From assembly GCA_028095005.1 (NCBI GenBank), contig CM051462.1, forward strand, positions 126,780,752-126,844,751: 64,000 nucleotides of DNA, read 5' to 3'. The notes beneath the pieces were generated by a model that saw nothing but the letters and a program-made list of their open reading frames with translations, did not search any database and was not told the origin of the DNA. Source of the DNA: Rhynchospora pubera (lineage: Eukaryota > Streptophyta > Magnoliopsida > Poales > Cyperaceae). This document shows positions 44,573-56,543 of the stretch, one piece after another (the stretch's first letter is position 1; every line of letters starts with the position of its first letter). Position numbers and translations under genes: made by a program.

Positions 44573-46206
44573 TGAAGTATGAAACAAGTATCACATACCG
44601 AGACATATCTAGTTTGTGTGACTATATCAAAACTGATTGAAATAGAAAGCTTATTAGATCAAGTTTGTTGAATGCTGAATATTATTGCATATATGCAATT
44701 TTATTCAAAATCAAAATAATAAAAAATCTATTAGTTTTCCGAATAAAATTTTAAAATTTTTTGTTATGTTTCAAAATGATTAAATTTCAATCAAGACATT
44801 TTAGTTTAGTATTACGATAATTTACTTTTGTCAAAAAAAAAATATTACTGTGATGGATAATGAAATGAATTATAACATTTGTGAAACTTAAGCGTGTGGT
44901 GATCCATGCACAACCTTCAATTTTAGAGGCATAAGTCGATCTATCATCACTTTTGCTATTGTAAATTTTTATTTGTTGCGTAAGAGGCAATTTTATTTTA
45001 AAATAAATTTCAAGTAAAAGCTATAAATCCTTAAAACATACTGGTTGTGGCGGAATAAAAATGAAACATAAAAAAATTAAAATTAAAAATCAAAACGCGA
45101 AACCAAAAGTCAAAATAAAAATCTCTTCATTTAAGAAAAAGTCCCTCACTCAGGTTGAGATCAACCTCATAAAACTTAAGATTGGATTCTTATGATCCCC
45201 ATTGTCCAAAGAATTCCAAATTGTTCTTATAAGAAGGCCACCTAAGGGCTCCGAAAACCAACTTTAAGTAAGAAGGCCATCTAAGAACCTCGAAGGCCGT
45301 AAAAGATCCAACTCTTAGTAAGGAGGTCAACGAAGGATCTCGATGGTTGTAAAAAAAATCAACACTTAGTAAGAAGGCCAATGATCGATGGAAAAATAAA
45401 GTCTCAAAATAAAAATCTCGTATTTACCGATCTAATCGTTTGTAGAACAGGTTGAGGGGTCGAATTCTCAAGGACGGTGTTGGAATACCGGTCCTTTACT
45501 TTACTAAACTGGCTAGACGTTTTTCAACTCTTTTATGAATTAAGGGTTGCATGTGAGTTCAAATTCTAAGTCTAGTTTTGAGGTCGAGATAAGAATTAGT
45601 GAGAAAATCAACAACACTTCTTCTTAGACCCAGTTCCAGCGGTCCGCTGATAGAACACATGTTGCTAACCTATTTAATTGGTCGCTGGTTACTTGGTGGG
45701 CATAGACAATCTCGCTGGTTCACTCGGCGGTTCGCTAGGATTAGCGATGAGAATACAAGCTGACTTAATTTAGTTGATATTTCTGTAGGGATAATGGCTT
45801 AATTAAGGTTCATAGATTAAACTCTCGTTTCAGGTCTGGTTACCAATTAATTAACTTAATTTTTCTCGTATAGAACTTAGATGGAGGTCTGGTTACCAAT
45901 TAATTAACTTAATTTCTTGTTAATTTTTCTCCTAGAAGGTAATATTATCTGGCTACTTCTATGGTTTATATTATTGATGATATTTGATCATTTGTTCCTT
46001 GATTTATTTATTGACAGATCATTCAGATTGAGGATCTGAATTATAAATCTCGATATTTCATTTATAATTAAATGACAATAATAAATCTAAACGGTCCATA
46101 ATCTTGATAATTAACAAGAAACATTAATTATCATATAAGATTAGTATGCAAGTTAAGTGATGATTAAATTCTACAAATCATAGGTAAAGAGTTACCAACT
46201 TAATTG
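44573..46206. other. Intergenic DNA with short tandem repeats, possible retrotransposon interior
   Basis: An imperfect repeat around TAAGAAGGCC recurs at 45230, 45269, 45319 and 45370 (39-51 bp spacing). AGGTCTGGTTACCAATTAAT occurs at about 45832 and 45885. The stretch GGGGTCGAATTCTCAAGGACGGTG near 45460 resembles non-coding internal parts of plant LTR elements. No gag or pol coding is visible. Confidence 0.45.
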
Positions 46207-47684
46207 CATATGTGTATGTTATGGAACATAGTACAGGACTTGACCCAACAAAATAAATATATTTATTGTGTTATGTGTCATTATTTTTCTTCGTTATGAT
46301 TTTGGTTCTAAGTTTGAGATGTTTATCTTTTCCACATGAGGATAGGTTCAATAAATATTGTCTACCGCTGATTTTCGATAAGGGATGCGATACAGACTTT
46401 ATTTATGTTCTCTTGAATTGTGCGGGGAAAAGCTAATAATCAAGAAAACCGTATGTCCCTCATTAATTCACTTAGTGAGTGACGATATCTGTTTGGGCCC
46501 CTTGATGGAGTTGGATCGTATGCGCGCAACTAGGCGATCAACTCTAGATCAAGAAACGTATAATCTGCAATAATGACACATTCCTATCTTGGATTATACG
46601 ATAATATCGTGTGACATAAGAATCAAAATAGAGAAATACTTTTATTCTCTTATGTAGGATTTAAATACTGTAGCAGTACATTATTTATGCGAATTGAGAA
46701 TCATAACGTGTTGCTAGATACCGCTTATGATTATTGAAATTAAATAACGATTTAATTCCATGTCCAACATAGCATAAATCCTCAAAGGGTCACACAAAAT
46801 AAGGTATTTAATCATACGTGCATTATTTATTTATTTGCAACAGTGAGTATTGCAAAAATATGATAAGTTGATTAATTAATTATATACCGTTGTGGACCGT
46901 TATAATTAATTAAGTCAAATGGATCATATTGAAATAAATTAATGCATTGTCTAATCTCTAAATAATTATTATTAAGTTAATAATTATTTATAAACAACAC
47001 ACTTGATTTATTTAAGTTGATTGGCCTTTTATTTAATTGTAAATAAAAGGTCCAATTAAGTAGCAATTGAATGAGGCTTTTAATTAATTGAATTAAGGAC
47101 CTATTGAGATGAGCTAGTGGCCCATCTAGGCCCACTATTAGGCCAACCTCATTGAGGTGTTAGGTGGGGTGGCACACCGTGTAATTTATTACAACTTGGT
47201 GCTAGGGTTTGGAATCTATATAAGGACCTATGTTGAGGCACCTTGGCTCATGCTCCTTCTTCCATCCCTAGCCGCCACCTTGCCTCCATAGGCGCCGCCC
47301 CTCTCTCTCTCATCTCTCCACACAATTGCTCGTGTGTTGAGCTCTCTCTTCCACTAAATTAATTAGTGAATTAATTGAAGAAGGGAAAGTTTTGGGATTA
47401 GACTTGTTATTCTCATCGCTAGCACGATTCGAGAATAACTTGGTTAATACCTTAGTGGACTCGAGATGGCCGATTTGGAGGAGTTTGAAGTGCACCCCAC
47501 CGACTTCTAAGCCATAGGAACAAGCCTCCTAATTACCATATTAGGAGATGTAATGAAATTTCTACCTTTCTCTTGTGTTGGATTGGACTTTTGCACTAGA
47601 TCCTTACTTGCTCTTTGTTTAATTTGATTAATTAAGTGTAATTAGTCACAAAAATTAAATTTGAGCATTTCCTAACACTAACTA
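46207..47684 (+). mobile_element. Possible solo LTR
   Basis: Candidate ends TGTTATGG..CCTAACA carry the short inverted TGTTA/TAACA expected of LTRs. A TATA-like CTATATAAGG at about 47215 is followed by a leader-like CT-rich stretch. There is no primer-binding site after 47684 and no matching target duplication, so the limits, and even the class, are tentative. A shorter alternative would start at TGTTAGG (47159). Confidence 0.35.
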
Positions 47685-47765
47685 CAGTAACGAAGCCTCA
47701 CACATCGCACGACATCCGAGTTTTATATATTTCTGATCCTGATTCTAATTCTAATTCTAATAATG

Positions 47766-47955
47766 CAATCCAATTCTGGTGTCGCACGCTATCTGGTGTA
47801 GCGCACTCACGAGCCATCTGATCTTGATCGGACGGTTCATTTTTTACGGGCCTATTAATCAGTTACATGCACGAGGTTTTTCTTGTCCATTGGATCTTGA
47901 TCAGACAGCCAGAGTGTCGTGCTACACCAGATGTCGCGCGCCACAGGATTTCAAT
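47766..47955. mobile_element. Fold-back MITE, 190 bp, 9-11 bp target duplication
   Basis: TTCTAATAATG occurs at 47755-47765 and 47956-47966. Arms (CTGGTGTCGCACGC.ATCTGGTGTAGC and its complement) fold back. The interior (ATGCACGAGG..CTTGTCCATTGGATCTTGATCAGAC) matches the fragment upstream of the gene at 38194. The duplication size suggests a Mutator-like element. Confidence 0.7.
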
Positions 47956-48011
47956 TTCTAATAATGTGACGAAAGAAGTGTCTCTAGTTGGCATACCTAC
48001 GAATCCCATCA

Positions 48012-48155
48012 GGCCCCGTTTGGATCGTATGAGAATAGGAGAAATAGTTTCTTAGATGTAAATTTATTATAAACAATTCAAACTTTTTACAAAATTATAC
48101 ATTTTCAATACTTTCTGCCTAGAAATAGATTATTCCTCTTGTTCCTAAGTAATCC
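48012..48155. mobile_element. CCGTTTGGAT-family MITE, degenerate right end
   Basis: The left end GGCCCCGTTTGGATCGTA and a diverged core (AAACTTTTTACAAAATTATAC) are present. The right terminal repeat is no longer recognisable. Confidence 0.65.
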
Positions 48156-48192
48156 TCGATGAATATGAGGACATAAAAGATGTATATCTATA

Positions 48193-48618
48193 GAGCAAGG
48201 TTCCGGTGCCACACTTTTGTGCTGTCACAAATACCACATTTTACTTTTTTATTTTTTATTTTAAATTTTAAAATTTAATCGTCCGATCCGAACCGTTGAT
48301 ATTGTTCATTTTTACTATGGATGCATTATTCTAAAATTTTATATTTTTTGGAGTTCATTTGATGCATGATCAAGAGATCAAAATATGAACATATTAGAAT
48401 TAATCTATCACGGTTAACTAGATTCTTTCGTTTTTTAACCTTTTGATCGAGTATCAAATGAACTCTAAAAAATATAAAATTTTAAAATAATACATCCATT
48501 GTAAATATGAATGAGATCAACGATTTAGATCGGATGATTAACTTTCAAAATTTAAAATAAAAAAAAGCAAAATGTGACATTTGTGGCACCAAAAAAATGT
48601 GACACCGGAATCTTGCTC
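48193..48618. mobile_element. Mutator-like fold-back MITE, 426 bp
   Basis: The ends GAGCAAGGTTCCGGTGCCAC and GTGACACCGGAATCTTGCTC are inverted with two mismatches. ATATCTATA is perfectly duplicated at 48184-48192 and 48619-48627. The interior matches the copies at 2249 and 4861 (CGAACCGTTGAT, TTTGATGCATGATCAAGAG). It lies about 390 bp upstream of the NLR start. Confidence 0.88.
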
Positions 48619-49010
48619 ATATCTATATATGTGACAAAAGAAAAGAGTCGAGCAAGGATTCTTACCAATCCGATCAATTCATGTGACTTGTGCTGAACTG
48701 AATATAAAGCAGCGGACCAAACGCACCACTTGGACAATATTCTTGAATATTTTAATGATCGAAACCAAACATTCTTAGCTTTTGTATTTTTTATTCCTTC
48801 TTTCCTTTTGTCATCTAACCGAAGAGTCATGGACTCCTACGTACACGCTTTGATTAATATATTATCATCCTTTCATAGCTAAGCTCATCTGCTTCCTCGA
48901 TTAATTCGTACAAGAACCTTTCTACAATCTTTGATTTCACCTCTAATCAAAACTCAAAAATCCCGAACTTATTAATTAATCTTCCACATAGCAAATCAAC
49001 TCGTGCAACT
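48619..49010 (+). promoter_or_regulatory. Upstream region of the NLR gene
   Basis: Presumed promoter and leader of the gene starting at 49011. No convincing TATA box; TTAATATATTATC near 48855 is the best A/T element. Its distal edge is formed by the MITE ending at 48618. Confidence 0.35.
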
Positions 49011-51836
49011 ATGAGTTTCCTCAGCTTCCTCAGCGAGACGGTAGCTTCTGGCATTGCTGCTGCCGTTCCTTCCTGCATTGGTTCCGTTTCAGAGTATTTG
49101 GCCTATCCCTTTAAGGTTTCTGACAATATGAAGGCCTTAGATGTGGCAACCAACAACCTTGTGGCGGCACAGGCTGATGTGAAGAATAGAGTTGAGAGTG
49201 CTGAATTGCAAGGTTTGACACAAAACAATCAGGTGGGAGAGTGGTTGGGCCGGGTAGAGGAGGTGAAAGGCGAAGTGGATGAAATCAGAAAAAGGTTCCA
49301 TGGGAGATCTTGGTGTCTTGGAACCCAGTTGTTTAATTGCTGGTCCAACTACTGGATCAGCAGAGATGCCATAAAAGGGCTTCAGGAGGTACAAAAGCTG
49401 TGTGACAATAATAAATTTGAGGAGGTTGCTGCTCAACTTCCTCCTCAGGTCCAAGAGTTTCCTGTTGGATCAGAGGTGGTACCTAAAGAAGAAGTTGACT
49501 GCCAAAGAATACTCAGGTACATTAACAATGACCAATATGATATTATTGGAATTTGGGGCATGGGTGGAGTAGGGAAGACCCATCTGCTTCAACTAGTTCA
49601 CAACTCATGTAAAGGGAGCTCTGCTTTTGATGTTGTGCTTTTTGTCACAGCTTCAAGAGAATACTCTGTTGAAAAAATACAAGCAGAGCTATGTGATAAA
49701 TATGGTTTTGGTCGAGGAACTAGTGTGGAATCTCAGGCTGTAATCTTATCAAATTATCTAAGCAACCGCAATTTTCTTATTCTAGTAGATGACGTTTGGG
49801 ATAAAATTGACTTGCAAAGAGTTGGCATTCCAATTGTACCTGGTTTACATAACCAATTCAAAAGAAAGATTATTATAACAACACGTTCGGAGTCGGCATG
49901 TGGTATGATGGGCGTGAAAAAAACACTCAGGGTATTGAAACTTGATACTAAAGATGCACTCCGTCTATTTCATGAAAATGTTGGGGATGAAACAATCAAT
50001 TCCCATCCTCAAATACCATCCCTTGCATCAGAGATTGTCAAAGAGTTAGATGGTTTGCCTTTAGCTCTCACAACAATAGGACGATCAATGTATGGTAAAA
50101 GAGATCCCAATGAATGGGAACATGCAATTGATCTATTACGGAAATCAAGACTAAATGAAATTGAAATAATGCGTGAAGAAGAGAAAATATACTATCAACT
50201 AAAATTTAGTTATGATAGTTTGGAAAGTACAGAGTTGAGGAATTGCTTTCTTGCTTGTTGTTTATGGCCCGAGGATTGTAGGATTCATAAGAACGATCTA
50301 GTAGAGTGCTGGATGGGGCTAGGGCTATTAGATGCATTTGATGCTCCAAATATCTATAATCTTGGTTATACTCTCATTGGGAAGTTGTTATCAGCCTGTC
50401 TGTTAGAGCAAGATATCATAATACCAGATCGTGTGAAAATGCACGATATTATTCGTGACATGGCGGTATGGCTAGCACATGATTTTGGTAAGGAAAGAAA
50501 CAAATGGATTATGCGAACTGGGGCTGGAGTTGACCAAGTGCTACATGAAAAAGATCGTTGGTGTCATGCTGAGCGAGCTACACTATACGTCGAGGAGCAA
50601 ACGTTAGCCAACCAACCCATTCCATGTCAAGCAAACAAGCTCCTATTTCTAGTGGTCCATTATTATAAATATGATGGAACAACGGCAGGAACACTAGTTA
50701 AACATCTGAAATTCTTTTGCACTCTAACATTTCTGGATCTGTCTCGTTGCAAGTTAATCTCTGTCCCACAAGGTATATCTAGCTTAGTGAACCTTAGACA
50801 CCTTGATTTATCATATAATAAAATTAATTCCGTACCAGAGGAGTTGAAATTTTGTAGAAATCTCAGGTATCTCTTTTTAGGAGACAATTGTATTGCCTCA
50901 TTTCCTATGGGTGTTATATCTGAACTAAAAATGCTCTTGGTGCTAAATTTATTTAGAATAGATGGTGCTAAGGATCAGGAAATCTTCCCAATTGATCCAA
51001 ATATCATACATGGTGAGAAAAAGTGGGAATTTCTGGATTGGTTGATAATGGAGATAAAGTGTCTAGACAACATAAGATCTCTAGGAATCACACTAAAACA
51101 TGGAACTCACTTTGAGAGTATTCTGGAGTTGCCTAACTTGCCTATTAGATTTCTAGAATTGGATTTCGTGAATGAGATTGATACTCTCTTAATACCTGGC
51201 AGTTTTATTGGGGATAGCAGAATACAAGATAATTTGTACATTCTTCATCTTCGAGTAAAGTCAGCCCGCAGAATTGTAATTGAGTGCCAGTATGAGAGCA
51301 CGCACTGCCACCTCAAATGTCTAGAATTTCTGAGATTGTCTGGAATGGAAATGTTGGAAGAGATCATATGGCAGAACCTAGTTCCACATGATCTTTTTTT
51401 GAGACTCTATATATTGAGAATAGAATATTGTCGTAATTTGAGAGATGTCTCATGGACACTTTACCTACCATGTCTTACTAGTTTTGGCATCCATAGCTGC
51501 GACAGCATCATTAGATTATTTGAGCACTTTGGTTTGGCAAGTGCAGCTGAAGAAAGAGCGGTGACCCCCACTTTTCCTTCTCTCAAACAATTATCCCTCT
51601 CTGGCTTACCCAAGCTGCAAATAATTTGTGAACAATCAATCATGTTTCCTTGTTTAGAATACATTGGGATTCGATGTTGCCCGATGTTGAAGAAGCTTCC
51701 TTTCCAGTCTAACACAGCCATCAGCAAATTAAGAGCAATTCATACAGAGACTGATTGTTGGGAAAGACTAGAGTGGGAAGACCATGAAATCAAACAATCT
51801 CTTCAACCCTTCACGAAGTTTGATGATTTTTCTTGA
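49011..51836 (+). CDS. CC-NB-ARC-LRR disease resistance protein (RPS2/RPS5 type)
   Basis: A single-exon gene of 941 residues, complete from ATG to stop. Residues 1-160 form the coiled-coil region of the RPS5-like class (EWLGRVEEVKGEVDEI; KFEEVAAQLPPQVQEFPVGSE) without an N-terminal myristoylation glycine. NB-ARC motifs are in order: P-loop GMGGVGKT (183-190), kinase-2 LVDDVWD (258-264), RNBS-B KIIITTRSE, GLPLAL (348-353), RNBS-D NCFLACCLWPED, and MHD (477-479) in VKMHDIIRDMAVWLA. Leucine-rich repeats occupy about 560-920. Such proteins are cytoplasmic or membrane-associated immune receptors that sense pathogen effectors and act as nucleotide switches. All key motifs are intact, so it is likely functional. 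The residue after the P-loop Thr is His instead of the usual Thr, while the Walker A Lys and Thr are kept. It is the only NLR in the window. The effector recognised cannot be inferred. Confidence 0.96.
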   Translation: MSFLSFLSETVASGIAAAVPSCIGSVSEYLAYPFKVSDNMKALDVATNNLVAAQADVKNRVESAELQGLTQNNQVGEWLGRVEEVKGEVDEIRKRFHGRSWCLGTQLFNCWSNYWISRDAIKGLQEVQKLCDNNKFEEVAAQLPPQVQEFPVGSEVVPKEEVDCQRILRYINNDQYDIIGIWGMGGVGKTHLLQLVHNSCKGSSAFDVVLFVTASREYSVEKIQAELCDKYGFGRGTSVESQAVILSNYLSNRNFLILVDDVWDKIDLQRVGIPIVPGLHNQFKRKIIITTRSESACGMMGVKKTLRVLKLDTKDALRLFHENVGDETINSHPQIPSLASEIVKELDGLPLALTTIGRSMYGKRDPNEWEHAIDLLRKSRLNEIEIMREEEKIYYQLKFSYDSLESTELRNCFLACCLWPEDCRIHKNDLVECWMGLGLLDAFDAPNIYNLGYTLIGKLLSACLLEQDIIIPDRVKMHDIIRDMAVWLAHDFGKERNKWIMRTGAGVDQVLHEKDRWCHAERATLYVEEQTLANQPIPCQANKLLFLVVHYYKYDGTTAGTLVKHLKFFCTLTFLDLSRCKLISVPQGISSLVNLRHLDLSYNKINSVPEELKFCRNLRYLFLGDNCIASFPMGVISELKMLLVLNLFRIDGAKDQEIFPIDPNIIHGEKKWEFLDWLIMEIKCLDNIRSLGITLKHGTHFESILELPNLPIRFLELDFVNEIDTLLIPGSFIGDSRIQDNLYILHLRVKSARRIVIECQYESTHCHLKCLEFLRLSGMEMLEEIIWQNLVPHDLFLRLYILRIEYCRNLRDVSWTLYLPCLTSFGIHSCDSIIRLFEHFGLASAAEERAVTPTFPSLKQLSLSGLPKLQIICEQSIMFPCLEYIGIRCCPMLKKLPFQSNTAISKLRAIHTETDCWERLEWEDHEIKQSLQPFTKFDDFS

Positions 51837-52934
51837 TTAGAGTGTAACTACTAATTAACAATTGTGCCTTTTTTATTTATATCGTTAGCCGATATTTGTT
51901 GTGCTGCCTTCAAGTTTCAGGATTGATCAGTCCCCCCTCCACGATTTCAATGAATTAATAATTAGCTACCTGCAATAACTAGTTTATATGTACTCCTATA
52001 TATTGGGTCATACCATCATAGTACTAAGGAAATTAACATAACTGTTTTTGTGATTGTTACTTTGTTGCTTGGATTTACGTTATTGCAGTTTAATTAATCA
52101 ATTTGTCTTTTCGGACTTGTTCTGCGTAACAGTTGAGGGCAACTTTGAAATATCCGTCAGCGATACTTCTGTCCCTTCCCTCTAGGGCTGTCAAACATGA
52201 AAACGGAACACGGAAATAGCCTATTCCGTTTTCGTTCCGTTCCAATCGACGGAATAGAAATCTATTCCGTTTCTGTTCTGTTTCGTCAAACGGAACAGAT
52301 TTTCGTTTCGTTTAACATTCCGTCCTCCATTTTCTATTGATGGTGACTCAAACCTTGATGAATTCGTATTGAAATTGAATGCCAACATTTTTTGTGGTTA
52401 ATATTTTCAGTATATACCACTGTTATAGTTTAATTGTCTTGCCATGTGCATGCATGAACAATTGCGTTTGTATGCCTGAAAAACAAAACTTAGACAAGAA
52501 ATCCAGAAAAGTTCCTAAAATGCCCTCGTCAGAAGCAAACTTCTGTATCTCCATTTCCGACGTAAACACTAAAATTTCGGAAATTCTCAAGCTGCTGCTT
52601 GAAATCTGTAGCTGACACATGGGTATTTCATAATCAATACAGAATGCAACTTCTTTTGAATATCCTAGGACATGGGTTGCAGTTTCACTGAGTGCTCCCT
52701 GGTACTTTCAAAGTTAAACCAGTCCAGCATCTACTAGCTTAGTTACAATACAATACTCAAGCAAATGGATGGGAAAGATATTTCTGCTAAAAAAATTATA
52801 AAAAAATTGCCTCGATATACTAAACTAATCTGATGGAGCACTTTTCTTGATAATATTAGCTAACTTACCTGCCTCTTGGGCATTTTACATTTCAACAAAT
52901 AAGCACGCGCCACAAATTTTTTATGAAAGAATGA
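51837..52934. other. Convergent intergenic region between the NLR and RlmH-type genes
   Basis: Contains the 3' UTRs of both genes and a hAT fragment at 52186. The 78-codon ORF at 52379-52615 has no recognisable features. Confidence 0.5.
52186..52342. mobile_element. hAT MITE fragment (left half)
   Basis: Begins TAGGGCTGTCAAACATG, the left end of the 20218-type hAT MITE, then AACGGAATAG and TTTCGTCAAACGGAAC words and CATTTTCTATTGAT as in the 15329 element. The right end is missing. Confidence 0.7.
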
Positions 52935-54971
52935 CTAATGATGGTACTTTTGCCTCTTTATAATAGTCCATGCCCTACAAAATAAATGCACATTAACATT
53001 CAAGTTGTTGATGCCAAGAAATATGAGGAAAAATTATGAATTGAGATATTCAGTAAGTTACAATTAACCATACAATTGTATGCTTAGGGTTGATGTGTCA
53101 ATTAAGACCATGATGGTACTGCCAAGGTGATTATGCAAGATTAGGTAAGGGCTTTCCATTTAGGGTTGACTAATAGAGACTCCCCAACTCCATAATAGAA
53201 AACAGAAAAGAGGATAAACATCTCCTGATATAGGTGTGAACACTGAAATAAAGTTGAGCCAGGAGTAAAGGGATTCATCAAATAACAGTACTTGCTCAAA
53301 AGACGAAAGGGCAACAAAATAAAGTATCATGGTTTCTGAACTCACTATAGACAGGTGAATGGTCTTTCCAGAAAAAAATATCACAGGAAAAGCATATGAA
53401 TGGAAATAGAATCTGAAACCTGTAGATTTGTTCTAGAAGAACAATTAAAGCTACTTGATGATTCAACACCAACGAAGAAAGCCTGATTGACATGTCAGCA
53501 CGCTCTCTTACAAGTGGGCCATGACCATATGGACCTCCAATACAAAATGTCAACCTCATTACACCCTGGGGAAAAGCACTGCCATTAACCTCATGAGCAT
53601 CAAATTACATTCGGCATGACTCAAGGTAGGAAAATCAGACAAGCAACATAAAACAAAATACCCCTTGAAAGCTCAAAATGTAGACACCCATGCAAACAAG
53701 AAGCATTGCCCATGCCATTCTTTAGATTCCTTCAATAGCCAAACCAAACTATCTTCATTCTCTATCAATTCATACAGGGGCAGCCAGGACAAGTTTTTTG
53801 AGAAAATGGAGCAAGGGGCCATAAGGGATAGACAAAACTTGCTTTGTAGGGGGGAGGAATGAATTTTGCCTTATCTCTCTTTTTTGTAAGAGTATTTATG
53901 TCATATCATATGGTTTTGCATTCAAATGAATGAAAATTCACCCAGAAAAAGTAAAAGGAACTACTGAAATTGATTACATTGTACATACTTTGTTAGCGGC
54001 GTCACCAATTAAATCAGCCATTTCTTCTGATACTATATCTTTTCCATTCTCATCCATCATAACTATCTTGCAGAAATCAAGAAAATAATTAAAATTAAAC
54101 AAAAGCTTTTGTCAACAAGTTCTCTATTTATTGCATTTTGGGACGACTAAAAGATAAACTATAAAAATATAACACCATATTTAGAGCTTACAAAATCATC
54201 AGGTGTGGTATGCTGCACCATTAACATGTCTTCTGCTTCAATTTGAGACCTCACATCACTACTCAATGTAAAAAAAATCCTTTAAGAAATTGAAAATAAA
54301 AGATAAAATTTGTGCAATTAATTAAGGTAAATAAAACCATCTTTCAATAGTTCATTTTTTACTTTTCCATTTTAGTGAGTTTTCTTCCTCTATATTAATC
54401 TTTGTCAGGAATTAGCAAAGAGTTGGTACTGGCCATGTACCAGTAAAGATACTTTGGTTCTTTTTACTTGTAGAATATAAAAATTTACCTAGTGGCTTTG
54501 GGATTTGATTTGATTAATGTATCTTCAATGTTGCAGTAGTACTTTATTTTCTGAGTGTACTCTTCAACAAGTAGCTGAGTTCCTTTAGACCTCCTCTTTC
54601 CAACTGTCAATACTCGAATTGGTATGGCTTTCTGAAGCAACACAAAATTGCTTACATCAGTTGAGTTTCATAAGAATGCATAATTTCAGTAAATTGGATT
54701 GTAATGTTGCATAATTAGAACATATTAAACATGGCATAAAATAAAAACATTTTTTGAAGTTTAGAACCTACTATAGATTGGCCTTCGTATTTGGATTTTC
54801 TATCTGTTACAGAGAAAAAGGGAGAGAGACGATAAGAATCAAGAAGCAGCAATGGATACAAGGGAGCAACAAAAAGAGAAGCGAACAAAAGAAATCGGTG
54901 ATACTTTGTGAAGGAGCGATTTTCTTTTTCAGAGAGAGGCTGGCGCTAGACTGACACCAACAAAGCGCCAT
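52935..54971 (-). CDS. RlmH/YbeA-type SPOUT rRNA methyltransferase, organelle-targeted
   Basis: Six exons on the minus strand. Exons 2-6 read in frame: about 54489-54631 (AIPIRVLTVGKRRSKGTQLLVEEY), 54192-54261 (SSDVRSQIEAEDMLMVQHTTPDDF), 53989-54066 (IVMMDENGKDIVSEEMADLIGD), 53420-53565 (TFCIGGPYGHGPLVRERAD, LSSLVLNHQVALIVLLEQIY) and 52935-52974 (AWTIIKRQKYHH, stop). Exon 1 starts at the ATG at 54971 (MALCWCQSSASL) and probably ends at 54905. It fits the frame only if exon 2 starts at 54627 (AAAG|CC), so this junction is uncertain; that model gives 179 residues. The family methylates N3 of pseudouridine in helix 69 of the large ribosomal subunit RNA (E. coli RlmH, position 1915). The GGPYGHG cofactor-binding knot and the C-terminal LNHQ..LEQIYRAW are both present. 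The N-terminal extension fits an organelle transit peptide. Confidence 0.88.
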
Positions 54972-55374
54972 TGCGTTGGGACACCGGGAGACGGGGAGAG
55001 ACTAGAGAGAGAGAGGGGGCAGCGAGATTAATTGAGTTTTTTTTTTTCCCAAGTTTGTGGAAGGTGAATTCTGGATTTGCACCCTAAATTTGATGTTCCA
55101 TTTCATTTTAGATATCAATTGAGTTAACACACAGTAATAAAATAGAGAAAAGATAAGCTTTTGAAATTCATTTTATTGTTTTGATTTGACTTAATAAATT
55201 GTGGTCATTCAGACCCTTTTCTATTCAATTTTTTTTTAAAATATTCAATTTAATATTCTGAATGATAAAATTTGAAAAATGATCTTGACTCATTTTGTTA
55301 AAATTTTAGCTTTTTATTCGACGTCGTGTTGTCTTACAATTATCTGATTAGATATTTTACCACCAAAATAACAT
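54972..55374 (-). promoter_or_regulatory. Presumed promoter region of the RlmH-type gene
   Basis: A (GA)n/CT-rich leader-like tract lies at 54990-55020, directly upstream of the ATG on the minus strand. Only about 400 bp separate the start codon from the first satellite monomer. No TATA box is evident. Confidence 0.4.
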
Positions 55375-56543
55375 AGCATAACTCATATTCCAGACAGTAT
55401 ATTGAGTTTAAATGTAGATTATTGCGACGACGTTATTTAGAATGAATCTAGAAATGATTGAAATGCTCAAACGATGTAGAGAATCGCATTATTTGCAGTT
55501 TATATGCGTAATTGCCATGTATAATCCAATATTTTAGAATAAATAGCACATGAATCATATTCTAGACCGAATAAAGAGTTTAAATTTAGATTATTGTATT
55601 GAAATGACTTAGAATGAATCCGGAAACGATTAAAATGCTTAAATGATGCTCATAATTGCATTATTTGCACTTTATATGCGTAATTACCATATGTAATCCA
55701 ATCTTTCTGAATAAATAAAATTTGAATCATATTCTAGACAATATAAAGAGTTTAAATGTAGATTATTGTGATGAAATGACTTAGAATGAATCAAGAAATG
55801 ATTGAAATTCTCAAATGATGCTCAAAATTGCATTATTTCCATTTTATATACGAAATTGCATTGTATAATCTAATCTTTTCGAATAAATAATATATGAATC
55901 ATTTTCTAGACAAAATAAAGAGTTTAAATGTAGATAATTGTGTTGAAATGACTTAGAATGAATCTAGAAACGATTGAAATGCTAAAATGATGCTCATAAT
56001 TGCATTGTTTGCACTATATATGCGTAATTGCCACATATATTCAAATATTTTTGAATAAACAACATATGAATCATTTTCTTGACCAAATAAAGAGATTAAA
56101 TGTAGATTATTGTGAAGACAAGACTTCGAATGAATCTAGAAACGATTGAAATGCCAAAATGATTCTCAGAATTGCATTATGTGTATTTTAAATGCGAAAT
56201 TGCCATATATAATTCAAATCTAATTGAATAAATAACATTTAATTTATTTTCTAGACAGAATAAAAAGTTTAAATATAGATTATTTTGATGAAATAACTTA
56301 GAATGAATCCCGAAACTATTGAAATGCTCAAATGATGATCAGAATTGAATTATTTGCACTTTATATGCGAAATTGCATTGTATAATCGAATCTTTTTGAA
56401 TAAATAACATATGAATCATTTTATAGAAAGAATAAAGAATTTAAATGTAGGTTATTGCGATGAAATGACTTATAATGAATCCAGAAACGATTGAAATGTT
56501 CAAATAATGCTCAGAATTGCATTATTTGCATTTTAAATGGGTA
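55375..56543. repeat. 172-bp satellite array, left block
   Basis: Seven monomers are counted from the anchor TTGAAATGCTC at 55459, 55631, 55803, 55975, 56147, 56320 and 56492: spacing 172, 172, 172, 172, 173, 172. The monomer contains TTGCATTATTTGCA, GTATAATCCAAT, GAATAAATAACATATGAATC and AGTTTAAATGTAGATTATTG. The block is cut at 56543 by the LINE. Confidence 0.97.

Noticed and set aside
52379..52615. 78-codon ORF between the NLR and the RlmH-type gene
   Set aside because: It lies next to a truncated MITE, overlaps an equally long antisense ORF and has no known motifs.
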